A program made the translations under genes and the position numbers. The notes under the pieces are model-generated. The model was not told the origin of the DNA, ran no database searches, and saw only the letters and a program-made list of their open reading frames with translations. From CAZIPN01 sp964541225 (GTDB lineage Bacteria > Actinomycetota > Coriobacteriia > Anaerosomatales > JAAXUF01), in the NCBI GenBank assembly GCA_964541225.1, contig CAZIPN010000005.1, positions 1-64,000 on the forward strand: a stretch of 64,000 nt of DNA, read 5' to 3'. This document shows, piece by piece, positions 26,046 to 34,644 of this stretch (the first letter of the stretch is position 1; each line of letters begins with the position of its first letter).

Positions 26046-26765
26046 CTAGCGTTGCCAGGCCTCGTCGAAAAGTCCGCACACTGCCGAGAAGAGCGCGCCT
26101 CCACGCCCACGAACCGCGACAGCACCGCCGAACGCATTCGTGAGAAACGCCTCGTCGGCGGCTTCGAATCGCTCCCAGGAGAACGGCTCGACGCGGACGC
26201 TGAGGCTGGCCCGCTTGGCGCCGGCCTTCACGAACGCCACCGAGACGCTCGGGATCGCAGGCGGCGCGGGCGGTGTTATGAGCTCGCCGTTCTCGGCGAT
26301 CCAGACCGCGGCGGTCGAGCCGTCGATGACACTGCCGTCAGCTGCGACCATCACCGCCTGATGCGCGTGGCTGGCTTCCGCGCGCTTGTGCGCCGCGTCC
26401 CACCAGGCACGGCTGGCGGGCTTGCCAGCCGGCGAAGGTAGCGGGGGTTGCTCGGCGACGTCCACGCGCGCAACGAGGATCCCGCCGGGGACGTCGAGCG
26501 ACGAAAGCCGCTGCTCGACCGCGACTTCAGCATGGCCGTCGGCGTCCACGACGAGCGTGAGGCGCGCACGGCGGGTCGGCGCGTCGGCCCACTCGGCAGC
26601 GGCCTCGAGCGCGAGTTTCTCGGCAGCGGCGAGCACCTCGGCCGAAACGCCAGCTCCCGCCAGCCGCGCACGGTGCCACGGCCACAGCGCCACTTTCCCG
26701 CCGACAACCCGGCAGGTCTCCTTGAGGGCCACGACGTTGGGGGGCTCGTCAGGGGTGTGCGGCAC
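26046..26765 (-). CDS. Class IV aminotransferase / aminodeoxychorismate lyase-like protein
   Basis: Protein of 239 residues with the fold-type IV PLP signature in its second half: MVAADGSVIDGSTAAVWI, PPAIPSVSVAFV, and EAFLTNAFGGAVAVRG. These correspond to the EASxSNhhhV and TP-x-G-TR blocks of branched-chain aminotransferases and aminodeoxychorismate lyase. A candidate PLP lysine sits in DAAHKRAEA. The residue pattern is divergent, so the reaction (D-amino acid or branched-chain transamination, or ADC lyase) cannot be chosen. The GTG start at 26765 lacks a clear ribosome site. It follows no operon partner; the triple-YbjQ gene begins 128 bases after its stop on the same strand. Confidence 0.68.
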   Translation of the reverse strand: MPHTPDEPPNVVALKETCRVVGGKVALWPWHRARLAGAGVSAEVLAAAEKLALEAAAEWADAPTRRARLTLVVDADGHAEVAVEQRLSSLDVPGGILVARVDVAEQPPLPSPAGKPASRAWWDAAHKRAEASHAHQAVMVAADGSVIDGSTAAVWIAENGELITPPAPPAIPSVSVAFVKAGAKRASLSVRVEPFSWERFEAADEAFLTNAFGGAVAVRGRGGALFSAVCGLFDEAWQR

Positions 26766-26876
26766 GGCGCCAGCTCAGCCTTTCATCGCGAGGTAGGGCT
26801 GCACAGCACGTTAGCGCACTTGCGTGCGGAAATGCGCTAGTCTCTCAGCATGGTCCCAACGACGCGGGGAGGCGAC

Positions 26877-27131
26877 GTGCAGGCCACCACCATCAAGGAG
26901 AAGGTCCAAGTCGTTGTGTATGTTGACGACTGGCGAGTTGAAGGCGATCTTCACGTGCTGTCGGAGAGTCGGCTGACCGACGCGCTCAACGCCAGGCTCA
27001 AGGATTTCCTCGCCATCACAGACGCGACGATCTATGACGCCAAGTCGGGCGAAGAACTCGTGACGACCAAGTTCCTCGACATCAATCGGGCGAGCATCTC
27101 CATCATCTACACCGTCGACAGCGGAACCTGA
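26877..27131 (+). CDS. Small DUF6812-like protein
   Basis: Cytosolic protein of about 84 residues. The pattern VVYVDDWRVEGDLHVLSESRLTDALN, ITDATIYDA, EELVTTKFLDINRASI resembles a small actinobacterial family of all-beta proteins (DUF6812) of unknown function. I chose GTG at 26877 because GGGGAGG lies four bases upstream; an ATG at 26850 lacks such a site and would sit near the likely transcription start (TAGTCT at 26838). It is divergent from the class IV enzyme. Confidence 0.7.
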   Translation: MQATTIKEKVQVVVYVDDWRVEGDLHVLSESRLTDALNARLKDFLAITDATIYDAKSGEELVTTKFLDINRASISIIYTVDSGT

Positions 27132-27227
27132 GCCGTCCACTAGCCTCGTGCGCCGAACAGGCCCCGACCTGCCGCCACGCCCGCCTCAGGCACTCCAGAG
27201 GCTGCTCAGCCAGGGGCCGGATCGGTC

Positions 27228-28592
27228 TCAGGCGCTTCGGGGCTTTCGTCGGCGAGAGTACGCTACAGACGCTACGACTGCCGCAATCGTCCCGACAATG
27301 GCCACCACAATCGCAGCCACGAACAGCGTCCGATGGTGGCGTACGGCCACTGCCACAAGGCCGGATGAGAGTAGCCATCCGGCCGCAACGCCCGTGGCCC
27401 GAAGCGCGGCGATGCCAGACGTGAGTTCGTCGCGCCTCGAGAGCCAGTTCAGCGCGAACCAGCCTGCTGCAGTCAGAAGCGCCACGGCAACCGCCAACGC
27501 CAGGAAATACCGAGCCGCAATGGGCTTGCCACTGCTCGCCGCTTGTGGAGCGGGAAGCACTGCTGAGGGAATGACGATCGGCGAGGTTGCCACCACCGTT
27601 GTGGGCGACGTTGCATTGGCAGACCCGACCAGCGGCAGTGTGTCTGCTGGAAGCGAATCGGAGTACAGGTAGCGCACGCCGTTGGCCTTCAGCATCGCTG
27701 CCGTCGAAGGTGAGTCGATCGTGTGAACCGCCATCGAGATTCCCGCTGCGCGAATCTGCGAGACGAGCCGCGTCGACCAACGCGTCATGTCAAAGACCAC
27801 GACCCGAATGCCCTTGGCCTGGGCAAACCGCACGGCGCGCGAGTTGGTCGCGTCGTCGTTCTTGAGCCGATACAGGGTGTAGATCACGTTCTTGAATGGA
27901 TAGACCGAGCGCACGTCCGCATACATCTGCTCGTTGTAGATCTGGACAATGATCCGATCGCCGAGTTCGGCCCTGTCCGGTCCTAGTGCCGCTATGAGTG
28001 CGTGCATCTCCTCAACGGTGTGCTTCGTGTCCCCGTATTTTGAGTCGGTGATCAAGTACATGTCCGGATGGGTGCGCATGAGCTGGGCGATGCGCTCCAT
28101 ATCCAGCGGAGTGAACGTGCCGAATACCTTCGTTGCCTGAAACTCCGAAAGCGTCGGCACGTGTCCCGGGTACTTCTGCCCGAGCGCGGTGTAGCGATCC
28201 TTCGACCAGTCGTGGCGCGCGGCGAGCTTGCCGTCGCTGGTGGGGATCAGATCGACTTCGAAGATCCGATAGCCTTTCGCGTAGTTCTGCTCGAACGCTT
28301 CGAGGCAGTTCGTGTAGGGCACAACGGTGGTCGCGCCCGTGCTCTTCCTGACGGTCAGCCCGCCCATCGCGTGAGCAACCATGCCTCCCGCAGGCATCCA
28401 CGATCCGTTGCGCTGCGCAATCCCGGCCGTCGCTGCGCCCGCAACAGACGGCCTGTCGAGCCCGGATGTTGCTGCTTGCGCGGTCAGCGGCACCGCCCCG
28501 GCGGCAAGCACCACGAATGCAAGAACGAGCACAAAGAACACCGCAGTGCGGTGCGGGTGCATCGCTCGCAACGCGCATGCTTTCGCGATCAT
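27228..28592 (-). CDS. Membrane-anchored glycerophosphodiester phosphodiesterase
   Basis: Exported GDPD-family protein of 454 residues. A signal or anchor helix (about 17-40) precedes the TIM-barrel domain. The barrel begins VAHAMGG (family HRG-like His) and continues with CLEAFEQNYAKGYRIFEVDL, the metal-binding EVD, and GKLAARHDW with the second catalytic His. VRYLYSDSLP marks the last strand. The C-terminal 110 residues hold three membrane helices ending in an Arg/Lys-rich tail. The enzyme would cleave glycerophosphodiesters outside the cell, for example from lipid or teichoic acid turnover. ATG at 28592 overlaps the purN stop by four bases (ATGA), so it is the last gene of a purine transcript. 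Confidence 0.87.
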   Translation of the reverse strand: MIAKACALRAMHPHRTAVFFVLVLAFVVLAAGAVPLTAQAATSGLDRPSVAGAATAGIAQRNGSWMPAGGMVAHAMGGLTVRKSTGATTVVPYTNCLEAFEQNYAKGYRIFEVDLIPTSDGKLAARHDWSKDRYTALGQKYPGHVPTLSEFQATKVFGTFTPLDMERIAQLMRTHPDMYLITDSKYGDTKHTVEEMHALIAALGPDRAELGDRIIVQIYNEQMYADVRSVYPFKNVIYTLYRLKNDDATNSRAVRFAQAKGIRVVVFDMTRWSTRLVSQIRAAGISMAVHTIDSPSTAAMLKANGVRYLYSDSLPADTLPLVGSANATSPTTVVATSPIVIPSAVLPAPQAASSGKPIAARYFLALAVAVALLTAAGWFALNWLSRRDELTSGIAALRATGVAAGWLLSSGLVAVAVRHHRTLFVAAIVVAIVGTIAAVVASVAYSRRRKPRSA

Positions 28593-29203
28593 GACGCGGG
28601 CCGAATCTTCACTTTCCGGCCGACGATCTGCACGCGGTCCTCGGCAATCAGTTGCAGCACCTTGGGGTAGATGCGGTGCTCGATCTCGTGAATCTTGCTG
28701 GTGAGCGTCTCAAGCGTGTCGTCCTCGGCAACCTCGACCGCTTCCTGCGCCAGAATCGGCCCCTCGTCGAACTCCTCGTCGGCGAAGTGCACGGTGACGC
28801 CGGTGACCTTGACGCCGTAGTCAAGCGCGTCGACGATCCCGCTCGCGCCCGGGAAGCTCGGCAGAAGGGCCGGGTGGAGATTGAGCACGTGGCTGGGAAA
28901 GGCGTCGAGCACTTCGCGACCGAGCAGTCGCATGTATCCGGCCATCACAACCCACTCAACGTTGTGCTCTCGCAGCGCATCGCGAATCGCGAAATTGTAC
29001 TCGCGAAACGACGCGAAACCGTCGCGATCGACAAAGAGCGCCGGGATATCGTGCTGACGCGCGCGCGTGAGACCGAACGCGTCATCGCGATTGCTGATGA
29101 CGAGCGCGATCTCGGCGTCGAGTGCTCCGATGTCTCGTGCGTCGATGATTGCCTGCAGGTTCGATCCGGAGCCGCTAATGAGCACGCCGAGGCGAATCGT
29201 CAC
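28589..29203 (-). CDS. purN: Phosphoribosylglycinamide formyltransferase
   Basis: PurN, 204 residues, formylates GAR with 10-formyl-tetrahydrofolate in the third step of purine synthesis. The N-terminal LGVLISGSGSNLQAII is the phosphate-binding loop. The catalytic block NLHPALLPSFPG holds the conserved Asn and His, and VTGVTVHFADEEFDEGPILAQ holds the conserved Asp. Length is normal. Its ATG overlaps the purM stop by four bases, and its own stop overlaps the glycerophosphodiesterase start. This indicates one transcript purM-purN-gdpD. Confidence 0.97.
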   Translation of the reverse strand: MTIRLGVLISGSGSNLQAIIDARDIGALDAEIALVISNRDDAFGLTRARQHDIPALFVDRDGFASFREYNFAIRDALREHNVEWVVMAGYMRLLGREVLDAFPSHVLNLHPALLPSFPGASGIVDALDYGVKVTGVTVHFADEEFDEGPILAQEAVEVAEDDTLETLTSKIHEIEHRIYPKVLQLIAEDRVQIVGRKVKIRPAS

Positions 29204-30261
29204 CGATACACCACCGTGCCCTCGCCCTCAACGATGTCGCCAATCTCATAGACCGTCTCCCCCGCCTCACGCAACAAGGCCGCAGCTTTGGGCGCGTCAC
29301 CAGGAGTGAGCACCAGGGCGAAGCCGATCCCCATGTTGAAGGTCCTGAGCGCTTCTTCTGCCGAGAGCCCCGCGGCCTCGACCGCCAATTCGATGACGTG
29401 CGGCACACGCCACGCCGCCGGCATAAGAGCCGCATCGAGAGAGTCGGGCAAGACGCGGTTGAGATTCTCGGTGATGCCGCCGCCAGTGATGTGCGCCATC
29501 GCCTTGACGCGCACCCCTGCGCGACGCACACGTGTGATCGCCGAAGCGTAGATGCGCGTCGGCGTGAGCAGCGCCTCGCCAAGCGTCTTCCCGCCCAAAT
29601 CCACCCGGGGAAGCGACAGAGAGTCCTCTTTGCCGTCGACGAGAACGCGTCTGACGAGCGAGAATCCGTTGGAGTGCAGACCACTCGAAGCCAAGCCGAG
29701 AACGACATCCCCAGCTTCGACGTCGCTGCCGTCGACCATCTCCGGACGATCGACCAGCCCGACGCAGAAGCCGGACAGGTCGTAGTCGTCAGGATTCATC
29801 ACGCCGGGGTGCTCGGCCATCTCACCGCCGATGAGCGAGCAGCCGGCCTTTCGGCATCCCTCGGCAATGCCCGAGACGATCTGCTCCATCTTCTCGGCAT
29901 GCAACTGGCCCACCGCGGCGTAGTCCAGGAAGAAGAGCGGCTCGGCGCCAGAGACCACAACGTCATTGACGCACATCGCGACGAGATCGATACCGACGGT
30001 GTCATGCACGTCCAGCAGTTGCGCCAGCACCAGCTTCGTGCCAACGCCGTCGGTGCCACTCACGAGCACCGGATCATCCATGTCTTTGGCGGCGGCTATC
30101 GAGAACAGCCCGCCGAATCCTCCAATGTCGCCGATGACTTCTCGGCGATAGGTGGAGCGCACTGCTTCGTGGATGGCGTCGACCGCGCGCGCGCCTTCGG
30201 CCGTGTCGACGCCAGCATCGCGATAGGTGACTTCGGGCCGCTCGGCGTCATTTGGCGACAC
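29200..30261 (-). CDS. purM: Phosphoribosylformylglycinamidine cyclo-ligase (AIR synthetase)
   Basis: PurM, 353 residues, closes FGAM to AIR with ATP. The family landmarks are all present: VTYRDAGVDTAEGARAV, IGGFGGLF, LVSGTDGVGTKL, GAEPLFFLDY, LIGGEMAEHPGVM, SSGLHSNGFSLVRR and AHITGGGITENLNRVLP. The start is GTG at 30261, with AAAGG eight bases upstream. It overlaps the end of the upstream LtaS-like gene by 14 bases, so the phosphoglycerol transferase and purM are probably translated from the same message. Confidence 0.96.
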   Translation of the reverse strand: MSPNDAERPEVTYRDAGVDTAEGARAVDAIHEAVRSTYRREVIGDIGGFGGLFSIAAAKDMDDPVLVSGTDGVGTKLVLAQLLDVHDTVGIDLVAMCVNDVVVSGAEPLFFLDYAAVGQLHAEKMEQIVSGIAEGCRKAGCSLIGGEMAEHPGVMNPDDYDLSGFCVGLVDRPEMVDGSDVEAGDVVLGLASSGLHSNGFSLVRRVLVDGKEDSLSLPRVDLGGKTLGEALLTPTRIYASAITRVRRAGVRVKAMAHITGGGITENLNRVLPDSLDAALMPAAWRVPHVIELAVEAAGLSAEEALRTFNMGIGFALVLTPGDAPKAAALLREAGETVYEIGDIVEGEGTVVYR

Positions 30262-32488
30262 TGCCGGTACCTTTCTGCTTCGCTCCGTACGGCGCCGCTG
30301 CCTTGCGCGCCTTGGGATCGGGAATCCATGCATTCCATAGACTACCCGCGTCCGCTCGCTTGGGAAGGCTTTTCACCCACATGTCCGAGAGTGCCGTGAG
30401 CTGGATTCCGCGCTCGTAGTCAGTCTTCTCACGAGATGTGATCTTGGCTGGCGTGCTATCCGCGACGTTGACGGCTGTGGCGTCGTCATACCCCAGCCCC
30501 GGCATGAACACCACGCGATCATTCGCGTACGAACCACCGGGCAGGTAGGAGTTAAACGGCACGAGCGCGTTTGAGGCCACGAAGGCGCTGCGGCCCATGT
30601 GCGGTACTTGCGACAGGTTCACGCCGAGCAGGTCGGCTACGGTAGGCATGACATCGATCTCGCCCAACACGTCCTTGCGCTCGATCTCCTTGTTCTGCCC
30701 CGGCAAGTGGATGACGAGCGACACACGCTGGCGATCCGCAGGCCCATACTCCCTGCCGAGCAACGCCTTGGCCACCTTGGAGTCGACGCCGGTCGGCGCT
30801 GCGTCCATGGCGGCGGTGTGATCGCCATAGAGCACGATGACCGAGTCATCCCAAACCCCGTTGGCCTTGAGCCCATCAAGGAACTCACCGAGCGCCTTGT
30901 CCATGTAGCTTTGGGCGGACACGTAGTTGCCGAACAGAGATCCGGCGTATTCGGGCGGCGTCTTGACGGGACGACGAGACTGCGGAATCGCGTCGAATGG
31001 CGTGTGGGATGAGAGCGTGATGACTTGCGCGTAGAAGGGCGTACTGGAAGCATCCTTGCGCGCAAGCTCCGGCAGGACCTTCTGGAACAGAATCTCATCG
31101 GAGCTGCCCATGGCGATCTTGTCTGGAACGCTGTGGTCCGGATTGCGGAAGAACTCCCGGTCGTAGAAGTGCTTGAAGCCGAGAGCACCGTAGAGTTCCT
31201 TTCGGTTCCAATAGGCAACCGCGTTGGTGTGCATCGTGAACGTGTCGTATCCCATGTCGTTGAGCAGACGCGGCAGCCCGGGCACGGTCTTGTCGGCGTA
31301 CGCGACAGATGCTGCTTGCGCGCGCGGAGAGAAGAGCGAGCTGTTCACCGTGAACTCGGCGTCAGCGGTATTGCCAATGCCAGTCTCGGCATAGGTATTG
31401 GGGAAGTACCAGCTCTGACTGATGAGCTTGTTGAGGTTCGGCGTGATGACGTGACCGTCGATCGTTCGGTTCTCAATCATCTCGTTGAGAGCCTCGACCT
31501 GAATGATGATCAGGTTCTTGCCCTTGTAGGCGCCAGGTACGAACGTGGCGATGCGAGAGCCCTGAAGCGATCCCCGAATCCTCTCGATGCGCGCTTCCAT
31601 CTTCGCGGCAGGCGTCGCAGCAGCGGTGGCATCGAGCGAAAGAGCTGACGACACGCCGGCGGCATGGACCGTCGGCGCCAAGACGTCATGACTCGGGTCG
31701 TCCATGTTCTCGAGGGTATGCGGCAGAAAGACAGCCGCTTGAGCGACCGTCAGACCACGGGCCTTCGCCAGCGCCACGCCATCAACGTAGGACGGCACCC
31801 TGCTCACACTCACAAGCTGGAACGTCGCGATGGCCCCCGCGACGAGCGTGAGTGCCACGAGGCCGAGGCCACGATGTGCGAACCACCTCGTGGTCTGCGA
31901 GGGCGCGTCAGGACCACTGTCCGCCGATGTCTGAGAACGCTGCTGTCCGTCATATCGCTGCAGCACATACGCCCAGTACGCGAGGAACGGGATGTCGATG
32001 AAGAGCAGCAGATACACGGGCTTGATGAGATCAAGGACAACACCGGACACTGACCCCAGCTGCCCGGCCATGGCCATCATCGATGGGTCGAAGAGTTGAG
32101 CGTAGAAGTGCACATAGACGGTGATGGCGAACAGCAGCACCGAGAGAACCGTGTATGGCACGAGATCGACCCAGTACCAACGCCTCGGCCGGATGAGCTC
32201 GAACACACCCATCACGAACACGAGCAGGGCGGCTTCCGGAAGGACACCAAGCGGGTTGCGTGAGTGGATGGCGAACACACGCATCAGCCAGGCCTTGCCG
32301 AGAACGAAGATGAGAAGGGTCACGAAAAAGGCCAGTGGATTCGCTGTTGCCAACCGACGCACGAGACCCATCGTTGGCTCTGCCTCGATGTGCGGTGCGG
32401 AGAGCTGTGAGGATGTTGGGGTCTCGTCAGCAGGACGGCTGGGCGTGACGTCGGCAGATCCCTGCGTATCACTCATGTACCGGGCCAA
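30248..32488 (-). CDS. LtaS-like phosphoglycerol transferase / alkaline-phosphatase-superfamily sulfatase (copy 1)
   Basis: Polytopic membrane enzyme of about 746 residues. A polar N-terminus precedes about five membrane helices (residues about 50-250), and then an extracellular sulfatase-type domain. The catalytic threonine lies in GIGNTADAEFTVNSS (about residue 373), where LtaS has GKTSDSEF. IIQVEALNEMI holds the metal-binding Glu, and VLYGDHTAAMD holds the metal Asp/His pair. It ends in WVKSLPKRADAGS. The family transfers glycerol phosphate from phosphatidylglycerol onto lipoteichoic acid or other glycans. A TTG at 32488 after GAGGAG fits the start; ATG at 32476 is possible. It is a paralogue of the next upstream gene and overlaps purM. 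Confidence 0.9.
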   Translation of the reverse strand: MARYMSDTQGSADVTPSRPADETPTSSQLSAPHIEAEPTMGLVRRLATANPLAFFVTLLIFVLGKAWLMRVFAIHSRNPLGVLPEAALLVFVMGVFELIRPRRWYWVDLVPYTVLSVLLFAITVYVHFYAQLFDPSMMAMAGQLGSVSGVVLDLIKPVYLLLFIDIPFLAYWAYVLQRYDGQQRSQTSADSGPDAPSQTTRWFAHRGLGLVALTLVAGAIATFQLVSVSRVPSYVDGVALAKARGLTVAQAAVFLPHTLENMDDPSHDVLAPTVHAAGVSSALSLDATAAATPAAKMEARIERIRGSLQGSRIATFVPGAYKGKNLIIIQVEALNEMIENRTIDGHVITPNLNKLISQSWYFPNTYAETGIGNTADAEFTVNSSLFSPRAQAASVAYADKTVPGLPRLLNDMGYDTFTMHTNAVAYWNRKELYGALGFKHFYDREFFRNPDHSVPDKIAMGSSDEILFQKVLPELARKDASSTPFYAQVITLSSHTPFDAIPQSRRPVKTPPEYAGSLFGNYVSAQSYMDKALGEFLDGLKANGVWDDSVIVLYGDHTAAMDAAPTGVDSKVAKALLGREYGPADRQRVSLVIHLPGQNKEIERKDVLGEIDVMPTVADLLGVNLSQVPHMGRSAFVASNALVPFNSYLPGGSYANDRVVFMPGLGYDDATAVNVADSTPAKITSREKTDYERGIQLTALSDMWVKSLPKRADAGSLWNAWIPDPKARKAAAPYGAKQKGTGSVAK

Positions 32489-32592
32489 CCCTCTCCTCGT
32501 ATGTCACATAAACGCAATAAGTATAGCGAGCTGCTACTCGCTCCCCGCCGATCACACGAAAAAGACAAAGCAGCGCTGGCAGTCAGAACGCT

Positions 32593-34644
32593 TCAGGGCA
32601 AGATCGCATCCTTGATGCTGCCGGCGTCAGCCCGCTTGGGCAGACTCTTCACCCACGCCTCAGAAATGAGACTAAGCCGCTTTGATGCCTCGTAGGCACT
32701 GCGTTCGGCCTCACTGGGAGCCACAGCTTGGCCGCTGACAATGCTGAATGCCTGCCCTTGGTCAAACGAGAGGCCCGGTGTGAACAGCGTCGTGTCGTCG
32801 ACGAAAGATCCGGCTGGCAGGTACGCCCGAAGGGGGATAAGCGACGGCGCGTTCACAAAAGCACTCCTGCCCAAGTGCGGCGCGGCAGATAGATCGGCCC
32901 CCACCAGATCGGCAATTGTCGGCATGATGTCCACTTGCCCGACCGGCTTGTTGCTGACCTGCATGGTCGTTTGACCCGGAAGATGGATGATGAGAGGGAC
33001 CCTCTGTCTGTCGACTGAGGAGTATGGCCGTCCCAGCACCTTCTCGAGAATGCGCTGATCGTCACCAGCCAGAGTCGGAGTCTGCACCGCCGTGTGGTCC
33101 CCGTAGATGACGACGATCGAGTTGTCCCACAATCCGCTCGCTTGGAGCGAAGCCACGAACTCGCCAATGGCCATGTCCGTGTAGCTTATCGAGCCGAGGT
33201 ATCTTCCCATGACCGTCTTCTCGTCACTCGCCGAGAGTCGCAAGGGACGGCGTTTCATCGGTATGCAGACGAATGGCGCGTGTGACGACTCCGTGATGAA
33301 GAAGGAGTAGAAAGGCGCGCTACTTGCGGCCTCGCTCTTGAGCACGCGCATCCCGTCGCTGAACAGCACTTGATCCGACGCGTGCCACATCTTGTCGCGA
33401 TTCTTGAAGTAGCTCATGTCCCAATACTGTCGAAAGCCGAGACTGGGATAGAGATTGATGCGGTTCCAGAAGCGGACGTCGTTCGCGTGCAGCGTGATCG
33501 CGTCATAGCCCTGGTCTCTGAGCACCGCCGGCAGACCATGCAGATCCCGATCTCCGTACTCGACCGAGGCAACGCTGTTGGCGGGGGCAAACAGAGACGT
33601 GTTCACCGTGAACTCGGCATCAACTGTATTTCCGCCCGAGGTCTCGGAATACGTGTACGGGAAATACCAGCTCTGACTCGCAAGCTTGTTCAGATTGGGC
33701 GTGATTTGCTTGCCCGCGTAGGTTCTGCCCACCACGAAATCCTGAAGTGCCTCAACCTGAATGACGATCACGTTGGTGCCGCGATACTGGCCGTGCTGCA
33801 CGGCGCCAATCCGCGCCCCCTGATCACCGTGCCTGATTGAGTCGATCTGCGCCTGCGCGGCCTGGCTGGGAGTCATGCTCTTCTCATGCGCGAAGGCGGC
33901 TGACGCGCTGGAGGAAGTGTCCGGCAAAGCAAGGCGCACAATGGTGCCGATCTGGTACGGGGCGAAGCCCTGTACCCGCGCCACTGCGGCACCATCGAGT
34001 TCCGCAGGCACAAGCAACACGAGAGCGACCTGCACGACCAGCACCCCGAGCGCTGCTGCTGCCACAAGCGTTGTGTTCTTTCGGGCGCGGTCCTCACCTG
34101 CGCGTCGCTGGCCCCATGTGAGCAAGGCCCACAGCCCGAGAACCGGGATGTCGGCGACGTACAGCAGATAGACAGGCCGCAGTAGCGAACTGACATCGCT
34201 GGAAACATCCCTGAGCTGTCCGACAACGCTCAGCATGCGCGGATTGGCAACCGCGCTGAACACCGAGACGTACATCACATTGCCCAGCATCAGCAGACTG
34301 ATTGCCGAGTACATCACGAGATCGAGCGCATAGCTCCGTTTGCGCACGAATACGTCGGCGATGCTGAGCAGAAAGACGATTGAGGCGCACTCAAGTGCCA
34401 GTCCCACAAGACTCGCCGAGCCCAAACCCAGAACTCGACTCAGAAACGCCTTGGCGATGGCCAACCCGATCAAGACGATCAGGAAGAAGTCCCTGCTCGG
34501 GCGGGGTGTCTCCTCGTCTGGACTTGGCGGAAGAGCGCTAGCCGCAACTCTCCAGAACCAGTTTCCCAGCCTTGACTGCCTCAGGGATCTCAACTGGATA
34601 CTCTCCGTTGAAGCACGCCAGACAGAACTCATCCGCACACGCAC
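32593..34644 (-). CDS. LtaS-like phosphoglycerol transferase (copy 2)
   Basis: Second LtaS-like membrane enzyme, about 680 residues. Five membrane helices are followed by the sulfatase domain. The catalytic Thr is in SGGNTVDAEFTVNTS, the metal Glu in VIQVEALQDFV, and IVVIYGDHTAVQT carries the Asp/His pair. Its C-terminus WVKSLPKRADAGS is identical over 13 residues to that of copy 1, so the pair arose by duplication. The start is uncertain. The frame is open into the end of purF; GTG at 34644 has GGAGG six bases upstream but would overlap purF by 107 bases, and the first 50 residues there are unlike copy 1. A start near 34470 is the alternative. It ends 105 bases before copy 1 begins. Confidence 0.87.
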   Translation of the reverse strand: MRVRMSSVWRASTESIQLRSLRQSRLGNWFWRVAASALPPSPDEETPRPSRDFFLIVLIGLAIAKAFLSRVLGLGSASLVGLALECASIVFLLSIADVFVRKRSYALDLVMYSAISLLMLGNVMYVSVFSAVANPRMLSVVGQLRDVSSDVSSLLRPVYLLYVADIPVLGLWALLTWGQRRAGEDRARKNTTLVAAAALGVLVVQVALVLLVPAELDGAAVARVQGFAPYQIGTIVRLALPDTSSSASAAFAHEKSMTPSQAAQAQIDSIRHGDQGARIGAVQHGQYRGTNVIVIQVEALQDFVVGRTYAGKQITPNLNKLASQSWYFPYTYSETSGGNTVDAEFTVNTSLFAPANSVASVEYGDRDLHGLPAVLRDQGYDAITLHANDVRFWNRINLYPSLGFRQYWDMSYFKNRDKMWHASDQVLFSDGMRVLKSEAASSAPFYSFFITESSHAPFVCIPMKRRPLRLSASDEKTVMGRYLGSISYTDMAIGEFVASLQASGLWDNSIVVIYGDHTAVQTPTLAGDDQRILEKVLGRPYSSVDRQRVPLIIHLPGQTTMQVSNKPVGQVDIMPTIADLVGADLSAAPHLGRSAFVNAPSLIPLRAYLPAGSFVDDTTLFTPGLSFDQGQAFSIVSGQAVAPSEAERSAYEASKRLSLISEAWVKSLPKRADAGSIKDAILP

